A stretch of 64,000 nucleotides of DNA from Pomphorhynchus laevis (lineage: Eukaryota > Acanthocephala > Palaeacanthocephala > Echinorhynchida > Pomphorhynchidae): the NCBI GenBank assembly GCA_012934845.2, contig WNNJ02001937.1, forward strand, positions 1-64,000, given 5' to 3'. The notes under the pieces are model-generated. The model made no database searches. It was not told where the DNA came from and saw nothing but the letters and a program-made list of their open reading frames with translations. Numbering within the stretch: the first letter of the stretch is position 1; each line of letters begins with the position of its first letter. Made by a program: the position numbers and the translations under genes. This document shows positions 1 through 14,145 of this stretch, piece by piece.

Positions 1-3000
1 TATTATTTTGTTCTAGCATTTATATTCTAATTACCTTTTACGCTATTTATGAATAACGTAAATATATTGATATAATTAATATATTTAATTATATTTCAAT
101 AGCGTAAATTATATTAAATGAGTCACCCTGTTTTCCGGAGTTTATATTATTTGGTTCAAGCATTTTTATTCTAATTGCCTTTAACGCTATTTATGAATAA
201 CGTAAATATATTAATATAATATATTTAATAATATTCAATAGCGTAAATTATATTAAATGAGGTCACCCTGTTTTCCTGAGATTGTATTATTTGGTTCAAG
301 CATTTTATTCTAATTACCTTTTACGCTGTTTATGAATAACGTAAATATATTAATATAATTAATATATTTTATTATATTTCAATAGCGTAAATTATATTAA
401 ATGAGGTCACCCTGTTTTCCTGAGATTATATTATTTGGTTCAAGCATTTTTATTCTAATTGCCTTTAACGCTGTTTATTAATAACGTAAATATATTAATA
501 TAATTAATATATTCAATTATATTTCAATAGCGTAAATTATATTAAATGAGGTCACCCTGTTTTCCGGAGATTATATTATTTTGTTCAAGCATTTATATTC
601 TAATTACTTTTTACGCTATTTATGAATAACGTAAATATATTAATATAATTAATATATTTTTTTTATATTTAAATAGCGTAAATTATATTAAATGAGGTCA
701 CCCTGTTTTCCGAAGATTATATGATTTTGTTCAAACATTTATATTCTAATTACTTTTTACGCGTTTAATGAATAGCGTAAATATATTAATATAATTAATA
801 TATTTTATTATATTTCAATAGCGTAAATTATATTAAATGTGGTCACCATGTTTTTCGGAGATTATATTATTTTGTTCAAGCATTTATATTCTAGTTACTA
901 TTTACGCTATTTATGAATAACGTAAATATGTTAATATAATTAATAGATTTTATTATATTTCAATAGCGTAAATTATATTAAAAGTGGTCACCCTGTTTTC
1001 CGTAGATTATATTATTTTGTTCAAGCATTTTTATTCTAATTACTTTTTACGCTATTTATGAATAACGTAAATATATTAATATAATTAATATATTTAATTA
1101 TATTTCAATAGCGTAAATTATATTAAATGAGGTCACCCTGTTTTCTGGAGATTTATATTATTTTGTTCAAGCATTTATATTCTAATTACTTTTTACGCTA
1201 TTTGTGAATAACGTAAATATATCGATATGATTAATATATTTAATTATATTCAATAGCGTAAATTATATTGAATGAGGTCACCCTGTTTTCCTGTGATAAT
1301 ATTATTTGGTTCATGCATTTTTATTCTAATTACCTTTTACACTGTTTATTAATAACGTAAATATATTAATATAATTAATATATTTTATTATATTTCAATA
1401 GCGTAAATTATATTAAATGTGGACACCCTGTTTTCCGGTGATTATATTATTTTGTTCAAGCATTTATATTCTAATTACTTTTTACGCTATTTGTGAAAAA
1501 CGTAAGTATATAAATATAATTAATATATTTAATTATATTTCAATAGCATAAATTATATTAAATGTGGTCACCCTGTTTTCCGGAGATTATATTATTTTGT
1601 TCCAGCATTTATATTCTAATTACCTTTTACGCTGTTGATGAATAACGTAAATGTATTAATATAATTAATATATTTAATTATATTTCAATAGCGTAAATTA
1701 TATTAAAAGATTCACCCTTTTTCCGGAGATTATATTATTTTCTTCAAGCATTTTTATTCTAATACCTTTTTTGCTATTTATGAATAACTTAATTATATTA
1801 ATATAATATATTTAATAATATTCAATAGCGTAAATTATATTAAATGAGGTCACCCTGTTTTCCTGTGATAATATTATTTGGTTTAAGCATTTTTATTCTA
1901 ATTACCTTTTACGCTATTTATGAATAACGTAAATGTATTAATATAATATATTTAATTATATTCAATAGCGTAAATTATATTAAATGAGGTCACCCTGTTT
2001 TCCCGAGATTATATTTATTATTAATTACAGTTTTCCCGTGATTATATTATTTTGTTCTAGCATTTACGTTCTAATTACTTTTTACGCTGTTTATGAATAA
2101 CGTAAATATATTGATATTATTAATATATTTAATTATATTTCAATAGCGTAAATTATATTAAATAAGGTCACCCTGTTTTCCTGAGATTGTATTATTTGGT
2201 TCTAGCATTTTTATTCTAATTACCTTTAACGCTGTTTATGAATAACGTAAATGTATTAATATAATTTGTATATTTTATTATATTTCAATAGCGTAAATTA
2301 TATTAAAAGAGTCACCCTGTTTTCCGGAGTTTATATTATTTGGTTCAAGCATTTTTATTCTAATTGCCTTTAACGCTATTTATGAATAACGTAAATATAT
2401 TAATATAATATATTTTATAATATTCAATAGCGTTAATTATATTAAATGAGGTCACCCTGTTTTCCTGAGATTGTATTATTTGGTTCAAGCATTTTTATTC
2501 TTATTTCCTTTTACGCTGTTTGTGAATAACGTAATCATGTTAATATAATTAATATATTTTATTATATTTCAATAGCGTAAATTATATTAAATGAAGTCAC
2601 CCTGTTTTCCTGAGATTTTATTATTTGGTTATGCATTTTTAGTCTAATTGCCTTTAACGCTGTTTATTAATAACGTAAATATATTAATATAATTAATATA
2701 TTTGATGATATTTTAATAGCGTAAATTATATTAAATGAGGTCACCCTGTTTTCCGAAGATTATATGATTTTGTTCAAGCATTTATATTCTAATTACTTTT
2801 TTCGCTATTAATGAATAACGTAAATATATTAATATAATTAATATATTTAATTGTATTTCAATTATATTTCAATAACGTAAATTATATTAAATGTGGTCAC
2901 CCTGTTTTTCGGAGATTATATTTTTTGTTCAAGCATTTATATTCTAGTTATAATTTACGCTATTTATGACTAACGTAAATATGTTAATATAATATATTTA

Positions 3001-6000
3001 ATTATATTCAATAGCGTAAATTATATTAAATGAGGTCAACCTGTTTTCCTGATATTGTATTATTTGGTTCAAGCATTTTTATTCTAATTACCTTTTACGC
3101 TGTTTATTAATAACGTAAATGTATTAATATAATTAATATATTTTATTATATTTCGATAGCGTAAATTATATTAAATGTGGTCACCATGTTTTTCGGAGAT
3201 TATATTATTTTGTTCAAGCATTTATATTCTAGTTACTATTTACGCTATTTATGAATAACGTAAATATGTTAATATAATTAATAGATTTTATTATATTTCA
3301 ATAGCGTAAATTATATTAAAAGTGGTCACCCTGTTTTCCGTAGATTATATTATTTTGTTCAAGCATTTTTATTCTAATTACTTTTTACGCTATTTATGAA
3401 TAACGTAAATATATTAATATAATTAATATATTTTAATTATATTTCAATAGCGTAAATTATATTAAATGAGGTCACCCTGTTTTCTGGAGTTTATATTATT
3501 TTGTTCAAGCATTTATATTCTAATTACTTTTTACGCTATTTGTGAATAACGTAAATATATCGATATGATTTATATATTTAATTATATTCAATAGCGTAAA
3601 TTATATTGAATGAGGTCACCCTGTTTTCCTGTGATAACTTAAATGGTTTAAGCATTTTTATTCTAATTACTTTTTACGCTGTTTCTGAATAACGTAAATA
3701 TATTAATATAATTAATATATTTTTTTATATTTCAATAGCGTAAATTATATTAAATGTGGACACCCTGTTTTCCGGTGATTATATTATTTTGTTCAAGCAT
3801 TTATATTCTAATTACTTTTTACGCTATTTGTGAATAACGTAAGTATATAAATATAATTAATATATTTAATTATATTTCAATAGCGTAAATTATATTAAAT
3901 GTGGTCACCCTGTTTTCCGGAGATTCTATTATTTTGTTCAAGCATTTATATTCTAATTACTTTTTACGCTATTTATGAATAACGTAAATATATTAATATA
4001 ATTAATATATTTAATTATATTTTAATAGCGTAAATTATATTAAATGAGGTCACCCTGTTTTCCGGAGATTATATTATTTTGTTCAAGCATTTATATTCTA
4101 ATTACTTTTTACGCTATTTAATGAATAACGTAAATATATTAATATAATTAATATATTTAATTATATTTCAATTATATTTCAATAGCGTAAATTATATTAA
4201 ATGTGGTCACCCTGTTTTCCGGAGATTATATTATTTTGTTCAAGCATTTATATTCTAATTACTTTTTACGCTATTTATGAATAACGTAAATATATTAATA
4301 TAATTAATATATTTAATTATATTTCAATAGCGTAAATTATATTAAATGTGGTCACCCTGTTTTCCGGAGATTATATTATTTTGTTCAAGCATTTTTATTC
4401 TAATTACTTTTTACGCTATTTATGAATAACGTAAATATATTAATATAATTAATATATTTAATTATATTTCAATAGCGTAAATTATATTAAATGAGGTCAC
4501 CCTGTTTTCCGGAGATTATATTATTTTGTTCAAGCATTTATATTCTAATTACTTTTTACGCTATTTATGAATAACGTAAATATATTAATATAATTAATAT
4601 ATTTAATTATATTTCAATAGCGTAAATTATATTAAATGAGGTCACCCTGTTTTCCGGAGATTATATTATTTTGTTCAAGCATTTATATTCTAATTACTTT
4701 TTACGCTATTTATGAATAACGTAAATATATCGATATGATTAATATATTTAATTATATTTCAATAGCGTAAATTATATTAAATGAGGTCACCCTGTTTTCC
4801 TGTGATTATATTATTTTGTTCAAGCATTTACATTCTAATTACTTTTTAAGCTATTTATGAATAACGTAAATATATTGATATGATTAATATATTTAATTAT
4901 ATTTCAATAGCGTAAATTATATTAAATGAGGTCACCCTGTTTTCCCGAGATTATATTATTATTAATTACAGTTTTCCGGAGATTATATTATTTTGTTCTA
5001 GCATTTACATTCTAATTACTTTTTACGCTTTTTATGAATAACGTAAATATATTGATATGATTAATATATTTAATTTTATTTCAATAGCGTAAATTTTATT
5101 AAATGAGGTCACCCTGTTTTCCGGAGATTATATTATTTTGTTCTAGCATTTATATTCTATTTACTTTTTACGCTATTTATGAATAACGTAAATGTATTAA
5201 TATAATATATTTAATTATATTCAATAGCGTAAATTATATTAAATGAGGTCACCCTGTTTTCCTGAGATTGTATTATTTGGTTCTAGCATTTATATTCTAA
5301 TTACCTTTTACGCTGTTTATGAATAACGTAAATGTATTAATATAATTAATATATTTAATTATATTTCAATAGCTTAAATTATATTAAAAGAGTCACCATG
5401 TTTTTTCGGAGATTATATTATTTTCTTCAAGCATTTATATTCTAATTACTTTTTACGCTATTTATGAATAACGTAAATATAATTAATATAATATATTTAA
5501 TTATATTCAATAGCGTTAATTATATTAAATGAGGTCACCCTTTTTTTCCTGAGATTGTATTATTTGGTTCAAGCATTTTTATTCTAATTACCTTTTACGC
5601 TGTTTATGAATAACGTAAATATATTAATATAATTAATATATTTTATTATATTTCAATAGCGTAAATTATATTAAATGAGGTCACCCTGTTTTCCAGAGAT
5701 TATATTATTTTTTTCAAGCATTTATATTCTAATTACTTTTTACGCTTTTTATGAATAACTTAAAAATATTAATACAATTAATATTTTTTATTATATTTCA
5801 ATAGCGTAAATTATGTGAAATGTGGTCACTCTGTTTTCTGGAGATTAATTTTTTTTTCAAGCATTTATATTCTAATTACTTTTTACGCTATTTATGAATA
5901 ACGTAAATATATTAATATAATTAATATATTTAATTATATTTCAATAGCGTAAATTATATTAAATGAGGTCACCCTGTTTTCCGGAGATTATATTATTTTG

Positions 6001-9000
6001 TTCAAGCATTTATATTCTAATTACTTTTTACGCTATTAATGAATAACGTAAATATATTAATATAATTAATATATTTAATATATTTCAAATTTATTTCAAT
6101 AACGTAAATTATATTAAATGTAGTCACCCTGTTTTTCGGAGATTTTATTTTTTTGTTCAAGCATTTATATTCTAGTTACTTTTTACGCTGTTTATTAATA
6201 ACGTAAATATATTAATATAATTAATATATTTAATTATATTTCAATAGCGATAATTATATTAAATAAAACCACCCTGTTTTCCGGAGATTATATTATTTTG
6301 TTCAAGCATTTATATTCTAATTACTATTTACGCTATTTATGAATAACGTAAATATATTAATATAATTTATATATTTTATTATATTTCAATAGCGTAAATT
6401 ATATGAAATGTTGTCACCCTGTTTTCCGGAGATTATATTATTTTGTTCAAGCATTTATATTCTAATTACTTTTTACGCTATTTATGAATAACGTAAATAA
6501 ATTAATATAATTAATATATTTAATTATATTTTAATAGCGTAAATTATATTAAATGAGGTCACCCTGTTTTCCGAAGCTTGTTGATTTTGTTCAAGCATTT
6601 ATATTCTAATTACTTTTTACGCTGTTAATGAATAACGTAAATATATTAATATAATTCATATATTTAATTATATTTCAATAGCGTAAATTATATTAAATGT
6701 GGTCACCCTGTTTTTCGGAGATTATATTATTTTGTTCAAGCATTTATATTCTAGTTACTATTTACGCTATTTATGAATAACGTAAATATGTTAATATAAT
6801 TAATAGATTTTATTATATTTCAATAGCGTAAATTATATTAAAAGTGGTCACCCTGTTTTCCGCAGATTATATAATCTTTTGTTCAAGCATTTTTGTTCTA
6901 ATTACTTTTTACGCTATTTATGAATAACGTAAATATATTAATATAATTAATATATTTAATTATATATCAATAGCGTAAATTATATTAAATGAGGTCACCC
7001 TGTTTTCTGGAGATTATATTATTTTGTTCAAGCATTTATATTCTAATTACTTTTTACGCTATTTATGAATAACGTAAATATATCGATATGATTAATATAT
7101 TTAATTATATTTCAATAGCGTAAATTATATTAAATGAGGTCACCCTGTTTTCCTATGATTTTATTATTTTGTTCAAGCATTTACATTCTAATTACTTTTT
7201 ACGCTATTTATGAATAACGTAAATATAATGATATGATTTATATATTTAATTATATTTCAATAGCGTAAATTATATTAAATGAGGTCACCCTGTTTTCCCG
7301 AGATTATATTATTATTAATTATAGTTTTCCGAAGATTGTATTATTTTGTTCTAGCATTTACATTCTAATTACTTTTTACGCTTTTTATGAATAACGTAAA
7401 TATATTGATATGATTAATATATTTAATTATATTTTAATAGCGTAAATTATATTAAATGAGGTCACCCTGTTTTCCGGTGATTATATTATTTTGTTCTAGC
7501 ATTTATATTCTAATTACTTTTTACGCTTTTGATGAATAACGTATATTTATTAATATAATATATTTAATTATATTCAATAGCGTAAATTATATTAAATGAG
7601 GTCACCCTTTTTTCCTGAGATTGTATTATTTGGTTCTAGCATTTATATTCTAATTACCTTTTACGCTGTTTAGGAATAACTTAAATATATTAATATAATT
7701 AATATATTTAGTTATATTTCAATAGCGTAAATTATATTAAAAGAGTCACCCTGTTTTCCGGTGTTATATTATTTTGTTCAAGCATTTATATTCTAATTAC
7801 TTTAACGCTGTTTGTGAATAACGTAAGTATATAAATATAATTTATATATTTAATTATATTTCAATAGCGAAAATTATATTAAATGAGTTCACCCTGTTTT
7901 CCTGAGATTGTATTATTTGGTTCAAGCATATTTATTCTAATTACCTTTTACGCTGTTTATGAATAACGTAAATATATTAATATAATATATTTAATTATAT
8001 TCAATAGCGTAAATTATATTGAATGAGGTCACCCTGTTTTCCTGAGATTATATTATTTGGTTCAAGCATTTATATTCTAATTACTTTTTACGCTATTTAT
8101 GAATAACGTAAATATATTAATATAATTTATATATTTTATATTTCAATTGCTTAAATTATTTTTAATGTGGTCACCCTGTTTTCCGGAGATTATATTATTT
8201 TGTTCAAGCATTTATATTCTAATTACTTTTTACGCTATTTATGAATAACTTAAATAAATTAATATAATTAATATATTTAATTATATTTCAATAGCACAAA
8301 TTATATTAAATGAGGTCACCCTGTTTTCTGGAGATTATATGATTTTGTTCAAGCTTATTTATTCTAATTACTTTTTACGCGATTTATGAATAACGTAAAT
8401 ATATTAACATAATTAAAATTTTTAATTATATTTTAAATATATTTCAATAGCGTAAATTATATGAAATGTGGTCACCCTGTTTTTCGGAGATTATATTATT
8501 TTGTTCAAGCATTTATATTCTAATTACTTTTTACGCTATTTATGAATAACGTAAATATATTAATATAATTAATATATTTAATTATATTTCAATAGCGTAA
8601 ATTATATTAAATGTGGTCACCCTGTTTTCCGGAGATTATATTATTTTGTTCAAGCATTTATATTCTAATTACTTTTTACGCTATTTATGAATAACGTAAA
8701 TATATCGATATGATTAATATATTTAATTATATTTCAATAGCGTAAATTATATTAAATGAGGTCACCCTGTTTTCCTGTGATTATATTATTTTGTTCAAGC
8801 ATTTACATTCTAATTACTTTTTAAGCTATTTATGAATAACGTAAATATATTGATATGATTAATATATTTAATTATATTTCAATAGCGTAAATTATATTAA
8901 ATGAGGTCACCCTGTTTTCCCGAGATTATATTATTATTAATTACAGTTTTCCGGAGATTATATTATTTTGTTCTAGCATTTACATTCTAATTACTTTTTA

Positions 9001-12000
9001 CGCTTTTTATGAATAACGTAAATATATTGATATGATTAATATATTTAATTATATTTCAATAGCGTAAATTATATTAAATGAGGTCACCCTGTTTTCCTGA
9101 GATTGTATTATTTGGTTCTAGCATTTATATTCTAATTACCTTTTACGCTGTTTATGAATAACGTAAATGTATTAATATAATTAATATATTTAATTATATT
9201 TCAATAGCGTAAATTATATTAAATGAGGTCACCCTGTTTTCCTGAGATTATATTATTTGGTTCAAGCATTTATATTCTAATTACTTTTTACGCTATTTAT
9301 TAATAACGTAAATATATTAATATAATTAATATATTCAATTATATTTCAATAGCGTAAATTATATTAAATGAGGTCACCCTGTTTTCCGGAGATTATATTA
9401 TTTTGTTCAAGCATTTATATTCTAATTACTTTTTACGCTTTTTATGAATAACGTAAATATATTAATATAATTTTTATATTTTATTATATTTCAATAGCGT
9501 AAATTATATTTAATGTGGTCACCCTGTTTTTCAGAGATTATATTATTTTTTTTCAAGCATTTATATTCTAATTACTTTTTTCGCTTTTTGTGAATAACGT
9601 AAATATATTAATATAATAATTATTTTTAATTTTATTTCTAAAGCGTAAATTATATGAAATGTTGTCACCCTGTTTTCCGGCGATTATATTATTTTGTTCA
9701 AGCATTTATATTCTAATTCCTTTTATGCTGTTTATGAATGACGTAAATATATTAATATAATATATTTAATAATATTCAATAGCGTAAATTATATAAAATG
9801 AGGTCACCCTGTTTTCCTGAGATTGTATTATTTGGTTCAAGCATTTTTATTCTAATTACCTTTTACGCTGTTTATGAATAACCTAAATATATTAATATAA
9901 TTAATATATTTTATCATATTTCAATAGCGTTAATTATATGAAATGTGGTCACCCTGTTTTCCGGAGATTATATTATTTTGTTCAAGCATTTATATTCTAA
10001 TTACTTTTTACGCTATTTATGAATAACGTAAATAAATTAATATAATTAATATATTTAATGATATTTTAATAGCGTGTATTATATTAAATGAGGTCCCCAT
10101 GTTTTCCGAAGATTATATGATTTTGTTCAAGCATTCATATTCTAATTACTTGTTACGCTATTAATGAATAACGTAAATATATTAATATAATTAATATATT
10201 TAATTATATTTCAATTATATTTCAATAACGTAAATTATATTAAATGTGGTCACCCTGTTTTTCGGAGATTATATTATTTTGTTCAAGCATTTTTATTCTA
10301 GTTACTTTTTACGCTATTTATGAATAACGTAAATATGTTAATATAATTAATATATTTAATTATATTTCAATAGCGTAAATTATATTAAATGTGGTCACCT
10401 TGTTTTCCGGAGATTATATTATTTTGTTCAAGCATTTATATTCTAATTACTTTTTACGCTATTTATGAATAACGTAAATATATTAATATAATTAATATAT
10501 TTAATTATATTTCAATAGCGTAAATTGTATTAAATGAGGTCAACCTGTTTTCTGGAGATTATATTATTTTGTTCATGCGTTTATATTCTAATGACGTTTT
10601 ACGCTATTTATGAATAACGTAAATATATCGATATGATTAATATATTTAATTATATTTCAATAGCGTAAATTATATTAAATGTGGTCACCCTGTTTTCGGT
10701 AGATTTTATTATTTTGTTCAAGCATTTGTATTCTAATTACTTTTTACGCTATTTATGAATAACGTAAATATATTAATATAATTAATATATTTTATTATAT
10801 TTCAATAGCGTAAATTATATTAAATGTGGTCACCCTGTTTTCCGGAGATTATAATATTTTGTTCAAGCATTTTTATTCTAATTACTTTTTACGCTATTTA
10901 TGAATAACGTAAATATATTGATATGATTAATATATTTAATTATATTTCAATATCGTAAATTATATTAAATGAAATCACCCTATTTTCCTGTTATTATATT
11001 ATTTTGTTCAAGCATTTACATTCTAATTACTTTTTACGCTTTTTATGAATAACGTAAATATATTGATATGATTAATATATTTAATTATATTTCAATAGCG
11101 TACATTATATTAAATGAGGTCACTCTTTTTTTCCGAGATTATATTATTATTAATTACAGTTTTCCGGAGATTATATTATTTTGTTCTAGCATTTACATTC
11201 TAATTACTTTTTACGCTTTTTATGAATAACGTAAATATATTGATATGATTAATATATTTAATTATATTTCAATAGCGTAAATTATATTAAATGAGGTCAC
11301 CCTGTTTTCCTGAGATTATATTATTTTGTTCTAGCATTTATATTCTAATTACTCTTTACGCTATTTATGAATAACGTGAATATATTAATATAATATATTT
11401 AATTATATTCAATAGCGTAAATTATATTAAATGAGGTCACCCTGTTTTCCTGAGATTGTATTATTTGGTTCTAGCATTTATATTCTAATTACCTTTTACG
11501 CTGTTTAGGAATAACCCAAATATATTAATATAATTAATATATTTAGTTATATTTCAATACCGTAAATTATATTAAATGAGGTCACCCTGTTTTCCGGTGA
11601 TTATATTATTTTGTTCAAGCATTTATATTCTAATTACCTTTTACGCTGTTTAGGAATAACCCAAATATATTAATATAATTAATATATTTAATTATATTCA
11701 ATAGCGTAAATTTTATTAAATGAGGTCACCCAGTTTTCCGGAGATTATATGATTTTGTTCAAGCATTTATATTCTAATTACCTTTTACGCTGTTTAGGAA
11801 TAACCCAAATATATTAATATAATTAATATATTTAATTATATTCAATAGCGTAAATTATATTAAATGAGGTCACCCTGTTTTCCTGAGATTGTATTATTTG
11901 GTTCTAGCATTTATATTCTAATTACCTTTTACGCTGTTTAGGAATAACCCAAATATATTAATATAATTAATATATTTAATTATATTTCAATAGCGTTAAT

Positions 12001-12010
12001 TATATTAATA
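1..12010. repeat. 146-bp AT-rich tandem satellite array, about 82 units
   Basis: Head-to-tail units mostly 142-147 bp long run from the first base to about 12,010; for example the GGTCACCCTG landmark falls at 261, 405, 550 and 696. Each unit carries GGTCACCCTGTTTTCC, then GTTCAAGCATTTATATTC, then an 11-bp inverted repeat (TTTACGCTATT and AATAGCGTAAA) about 50 bases apart around an AT core. Units differ mainly in a short or long AT core, GGAG versus TGAG versus CGGTG after TTTTCC, and TTCAAGC versus TTCTAGC. No open frame persists. The unit is close to nucleosome-core length, as in many centromeric or heterochromatic satellites; that role is inference. The left edge is outside the window. Confidence 0.97.
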
Positions 12011-12485
12011 AAATTTTCAAACGCAAATTTTATTTCAATTGTTTAACATAAATGCTATTGATGTTTTAATGACTGGATTATGCTCAACAGATTTAACGAA
12101 ACTGTTGTGTTCGTTATGATTAATCAAAATTTATAGGAAATATTTTTTCTGAAAAAAATCTTTTATTACGAATCTTTTATTCAGAAGAGATTTATCTATA
12201 GTTATCTAAAGATAAATGTTTATTTATCTTTAATGTAATATGTTTTATATCTCGAAGTAATGTGCAAATTCAAAAATCATTTCTTCGTGATTTTGTTTAT
12301 AAATCACTTCTTTAATCATTTCAGTTTTTATTTTAGAAAATTATATTTAATATATAATTATATAAATAATTATTAGTATATAATTTATCAATTATTATAT
12401 TCAAATGCTTGTTTAATTTTAATATTTTTTAATTAATTTTATAAATTATTGTACTAGTTATTAAATTATCATGAAACTATACTGT
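12011..12485. other. AT-rich flank of the satellite, no gene seen
   Basis: The last satellite unit decays into sequence with no unit match and no open frame of note. Only runs of A and T and short direct repeats around TTTATC are visible. Nothing functional is supported. Confidence 0.6.
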
Positions 12486-12905
12486 TAACTTTATCTCGTT
12501 AACTTTATTAATCGCTTTAACTTTATCGGCCCTTTAATTTTGTTATCCGCTTTAACTTTATCGACCGTGTTAACTTTTTAACCGCAATAACTTTATTGTC
12601 CGCGTTAACTTTATTGATCGCTAACTTCATTGATTGCGTTAACTTTATTGATTGCGTTAGCTTTATTAATTGCGTTAACTTTATTGTCCGCGTTAACTTT
12701 ATTGATCGCTAACTTCATTGATTGCGTTAACTTTATTGATTGCGTTAACTTTATTGACCGCTTTGACTTTATTGATCGCTAACTTCATTGATTGCGTTAA
12801 CTTTATTGATTGCGTTAGCTTTATTAATTGCGTTAACTTTATTGACCGCTTTGACTTCATTGATTGCGTTAACTTTATTGATTGCGTTAACTTTATTGAC
12901 CAAGT
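12486..12905. repeat. 18-bp minisatellite
   Basis: About 420 bases are built from an 18-bp motif, GCGTTAACTTTATTGATT, with variants such as GACCGCTTTGACTTTATT and a shorter ATCGCTAACTTC unit. A block of several motifs is itself duplicated (near 12,610 and again near 12,710 to 12,850). Because 18 is a multiple of three, several frames stay open and give short repetitive Leu/Thr/Ile or Asn/Phe/Ile peptides. These look like a by-product of the period, not genes. Confidence 0.9.
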
Positions 12906-12948
12906 TATCGTTAAATTTGATGGAGCAAATTTATATCGGCAATTGGAA

Positions 12949-13400
12949 GGTGTTTAATCATGATCGAACGTACCACTTTCTATTCGCTTGGTCTTTCTCA
13001 ATAGCCGAACGTAGTCAATACAATAATTTATATTTTATTTCATTGATATAAATATTAATTAATAATTTTTAATTATTAAATTAATATTGATTTATAATTA
13101 ATAGTAATTAATTATTAAGTAATAATTAATAACTACTGATATTTGTAAGTGTTTAATCTTAATTAAAAGTACCACTTGTTATTCACTTTGTCTAGCTCAA
13201 TAATCTAAACGTAGTCAACACAATTTTTCCGTTATTCCATCGGAATAAATATTAATTATTAATTAATAAATAATTAAATTAATTAATAATTAATTAATAA
13301 TTGATGTTTTATTATTAACAAAATAATTTATTATAACTACAATTTGAGGGTGTTTAATTCGGATCGAACGTATTATGCTCTTTTACAATTAATAGCAAAC
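12949..13400. repeat. about 199-bp tandem repeat, 2-plus diverged copies
   Basis: The phrase GTGTTTAATC followed by GATCGAACGTACCAC, or a variant, starts near 12,949, 13,148 and 13,347, an interval of about 199 bases. Each copy continues into a short unique part with AACGTAGTCAA and then AT-rich filler. The third copy is cut short. The rest of the stretch up to 13,732 shows no gene, and mRpS26 begins just after it, so its promoter is probably in 13,400-13,730. I see no clear TATA or initiator element. Confidence 0.75.
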
Positions 13401-13732
13401 TTTAAGAATTGTACACTTATCTTTTAAGAGAACTGACTGTCACGAAAACCTTTTATTCCGCAGGTAATCCTGGCACAACTAGGAATAATCTTATTATCTC
13501 TACAATAATTTAAATAGACCCCCTAGTCTTTATGATCTAATTTACTGTCTATTTTGACTTATGTTAATTTTAAGAATCTTAAATACCTTAATTTTAACAA
13601 CCCGAATGTCATAATTAATAAACGTGAATTTGTTTTAGATTTTTCCAAAGTTTAACGGGTTTTAATTTGGTTTTAATTTGCTAAATTGATAATTTATTTG
13701 GTTATTGTAAATATACCAATTGACTTAGATTT

Positions 13733-14013
13733 ATGTCAAAGATTGCGACTGGTTGTTTTAAAAGATTTGTTCATCGTAGACGCCCTATGTGGTTGGGTCC
13801 TAGTCCAAGTAAATATTGGTATGTTCCGAAAGAGAAGCCAATTCAGGATCCCAAAGAATACGAGCTACTATGCAAATGGTGGGAAGAATATACATGGAAG
13901 TATCAAAGTGTGATGAATCTGTTCGAGCGGGAATACAATATTATCAAAGAAGCGGAGAATAAAAATATTGAAGTTATAGATAAGATTAAAGAATCAGTTA
14001 TTGCAGAAAACGA
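13733..14013 (+). CDS. mRpS26: mitochondrial ribosomal protein S26 (mS26), exon 1
   Basis: This exon encodes the N-terminal 93 residues plus two bases of codon 94 of mS26, a component of the small subunit of the mitochondrial ribosome. Residues 1-18 are basic (FKRFVHRRRP), as expected for a mitochondrial import signal. The RPMWLGPSPSKYWYVP stretch matches the family's pattern of Pro/Trp followed by a Ser-Lys and VP, and a Trp/Tyr/Glu-rich helix follows. The frame runs into a stop four bases past a good donor, CGA|GTAAGC at 14,013/14,014, and the two-base remainder fits exon 2 exactly. Joined length is 185 residues; the human protein is about 205. The start is the first ATG of the frame and gives the import signal. 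The sequence is otherwise undamaged, so the gene looks functional. Confidence 0.86.
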
Positions 14014-14145
14014 GTAAGCATTAAATTCATAAAATATAAAAATACATTTTATATTGTATTGCATGATATATGTGTATTTAATTACAAAATTATACAAAAT
14101 ACAATACAAAATTATATATTGTATTGCATGATATATGTGTATTTA
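14014..14145 (+). other. mRpS26: start of mRpS26 intron with a 66-bp duplication
   Basis: The intron runs from 14,014 to 16,045 (2,032 bp). Its first part repeats ATTGTATTGCATGATATATG and the following bases about 66 bp apart (near 14,051 and 14,117). The rest of the intron is a PLE fossil, AT-rich DNA and a tandem repeat, each listed separately. Confidence 0.6.

Noticed and set aside
1-12010. CRISPR-like repeat-spacer look of the array
   Set aside because: No constant repeat with unique spacers: whole 146-bp units are homologous. The DNA is eukaryotic.
12718-13051. Open frames of 75-87 codons over the minisatellite
   Set aside because: They exist because the 18-bp unit keeps all frames open; the peptides are simple repeats.
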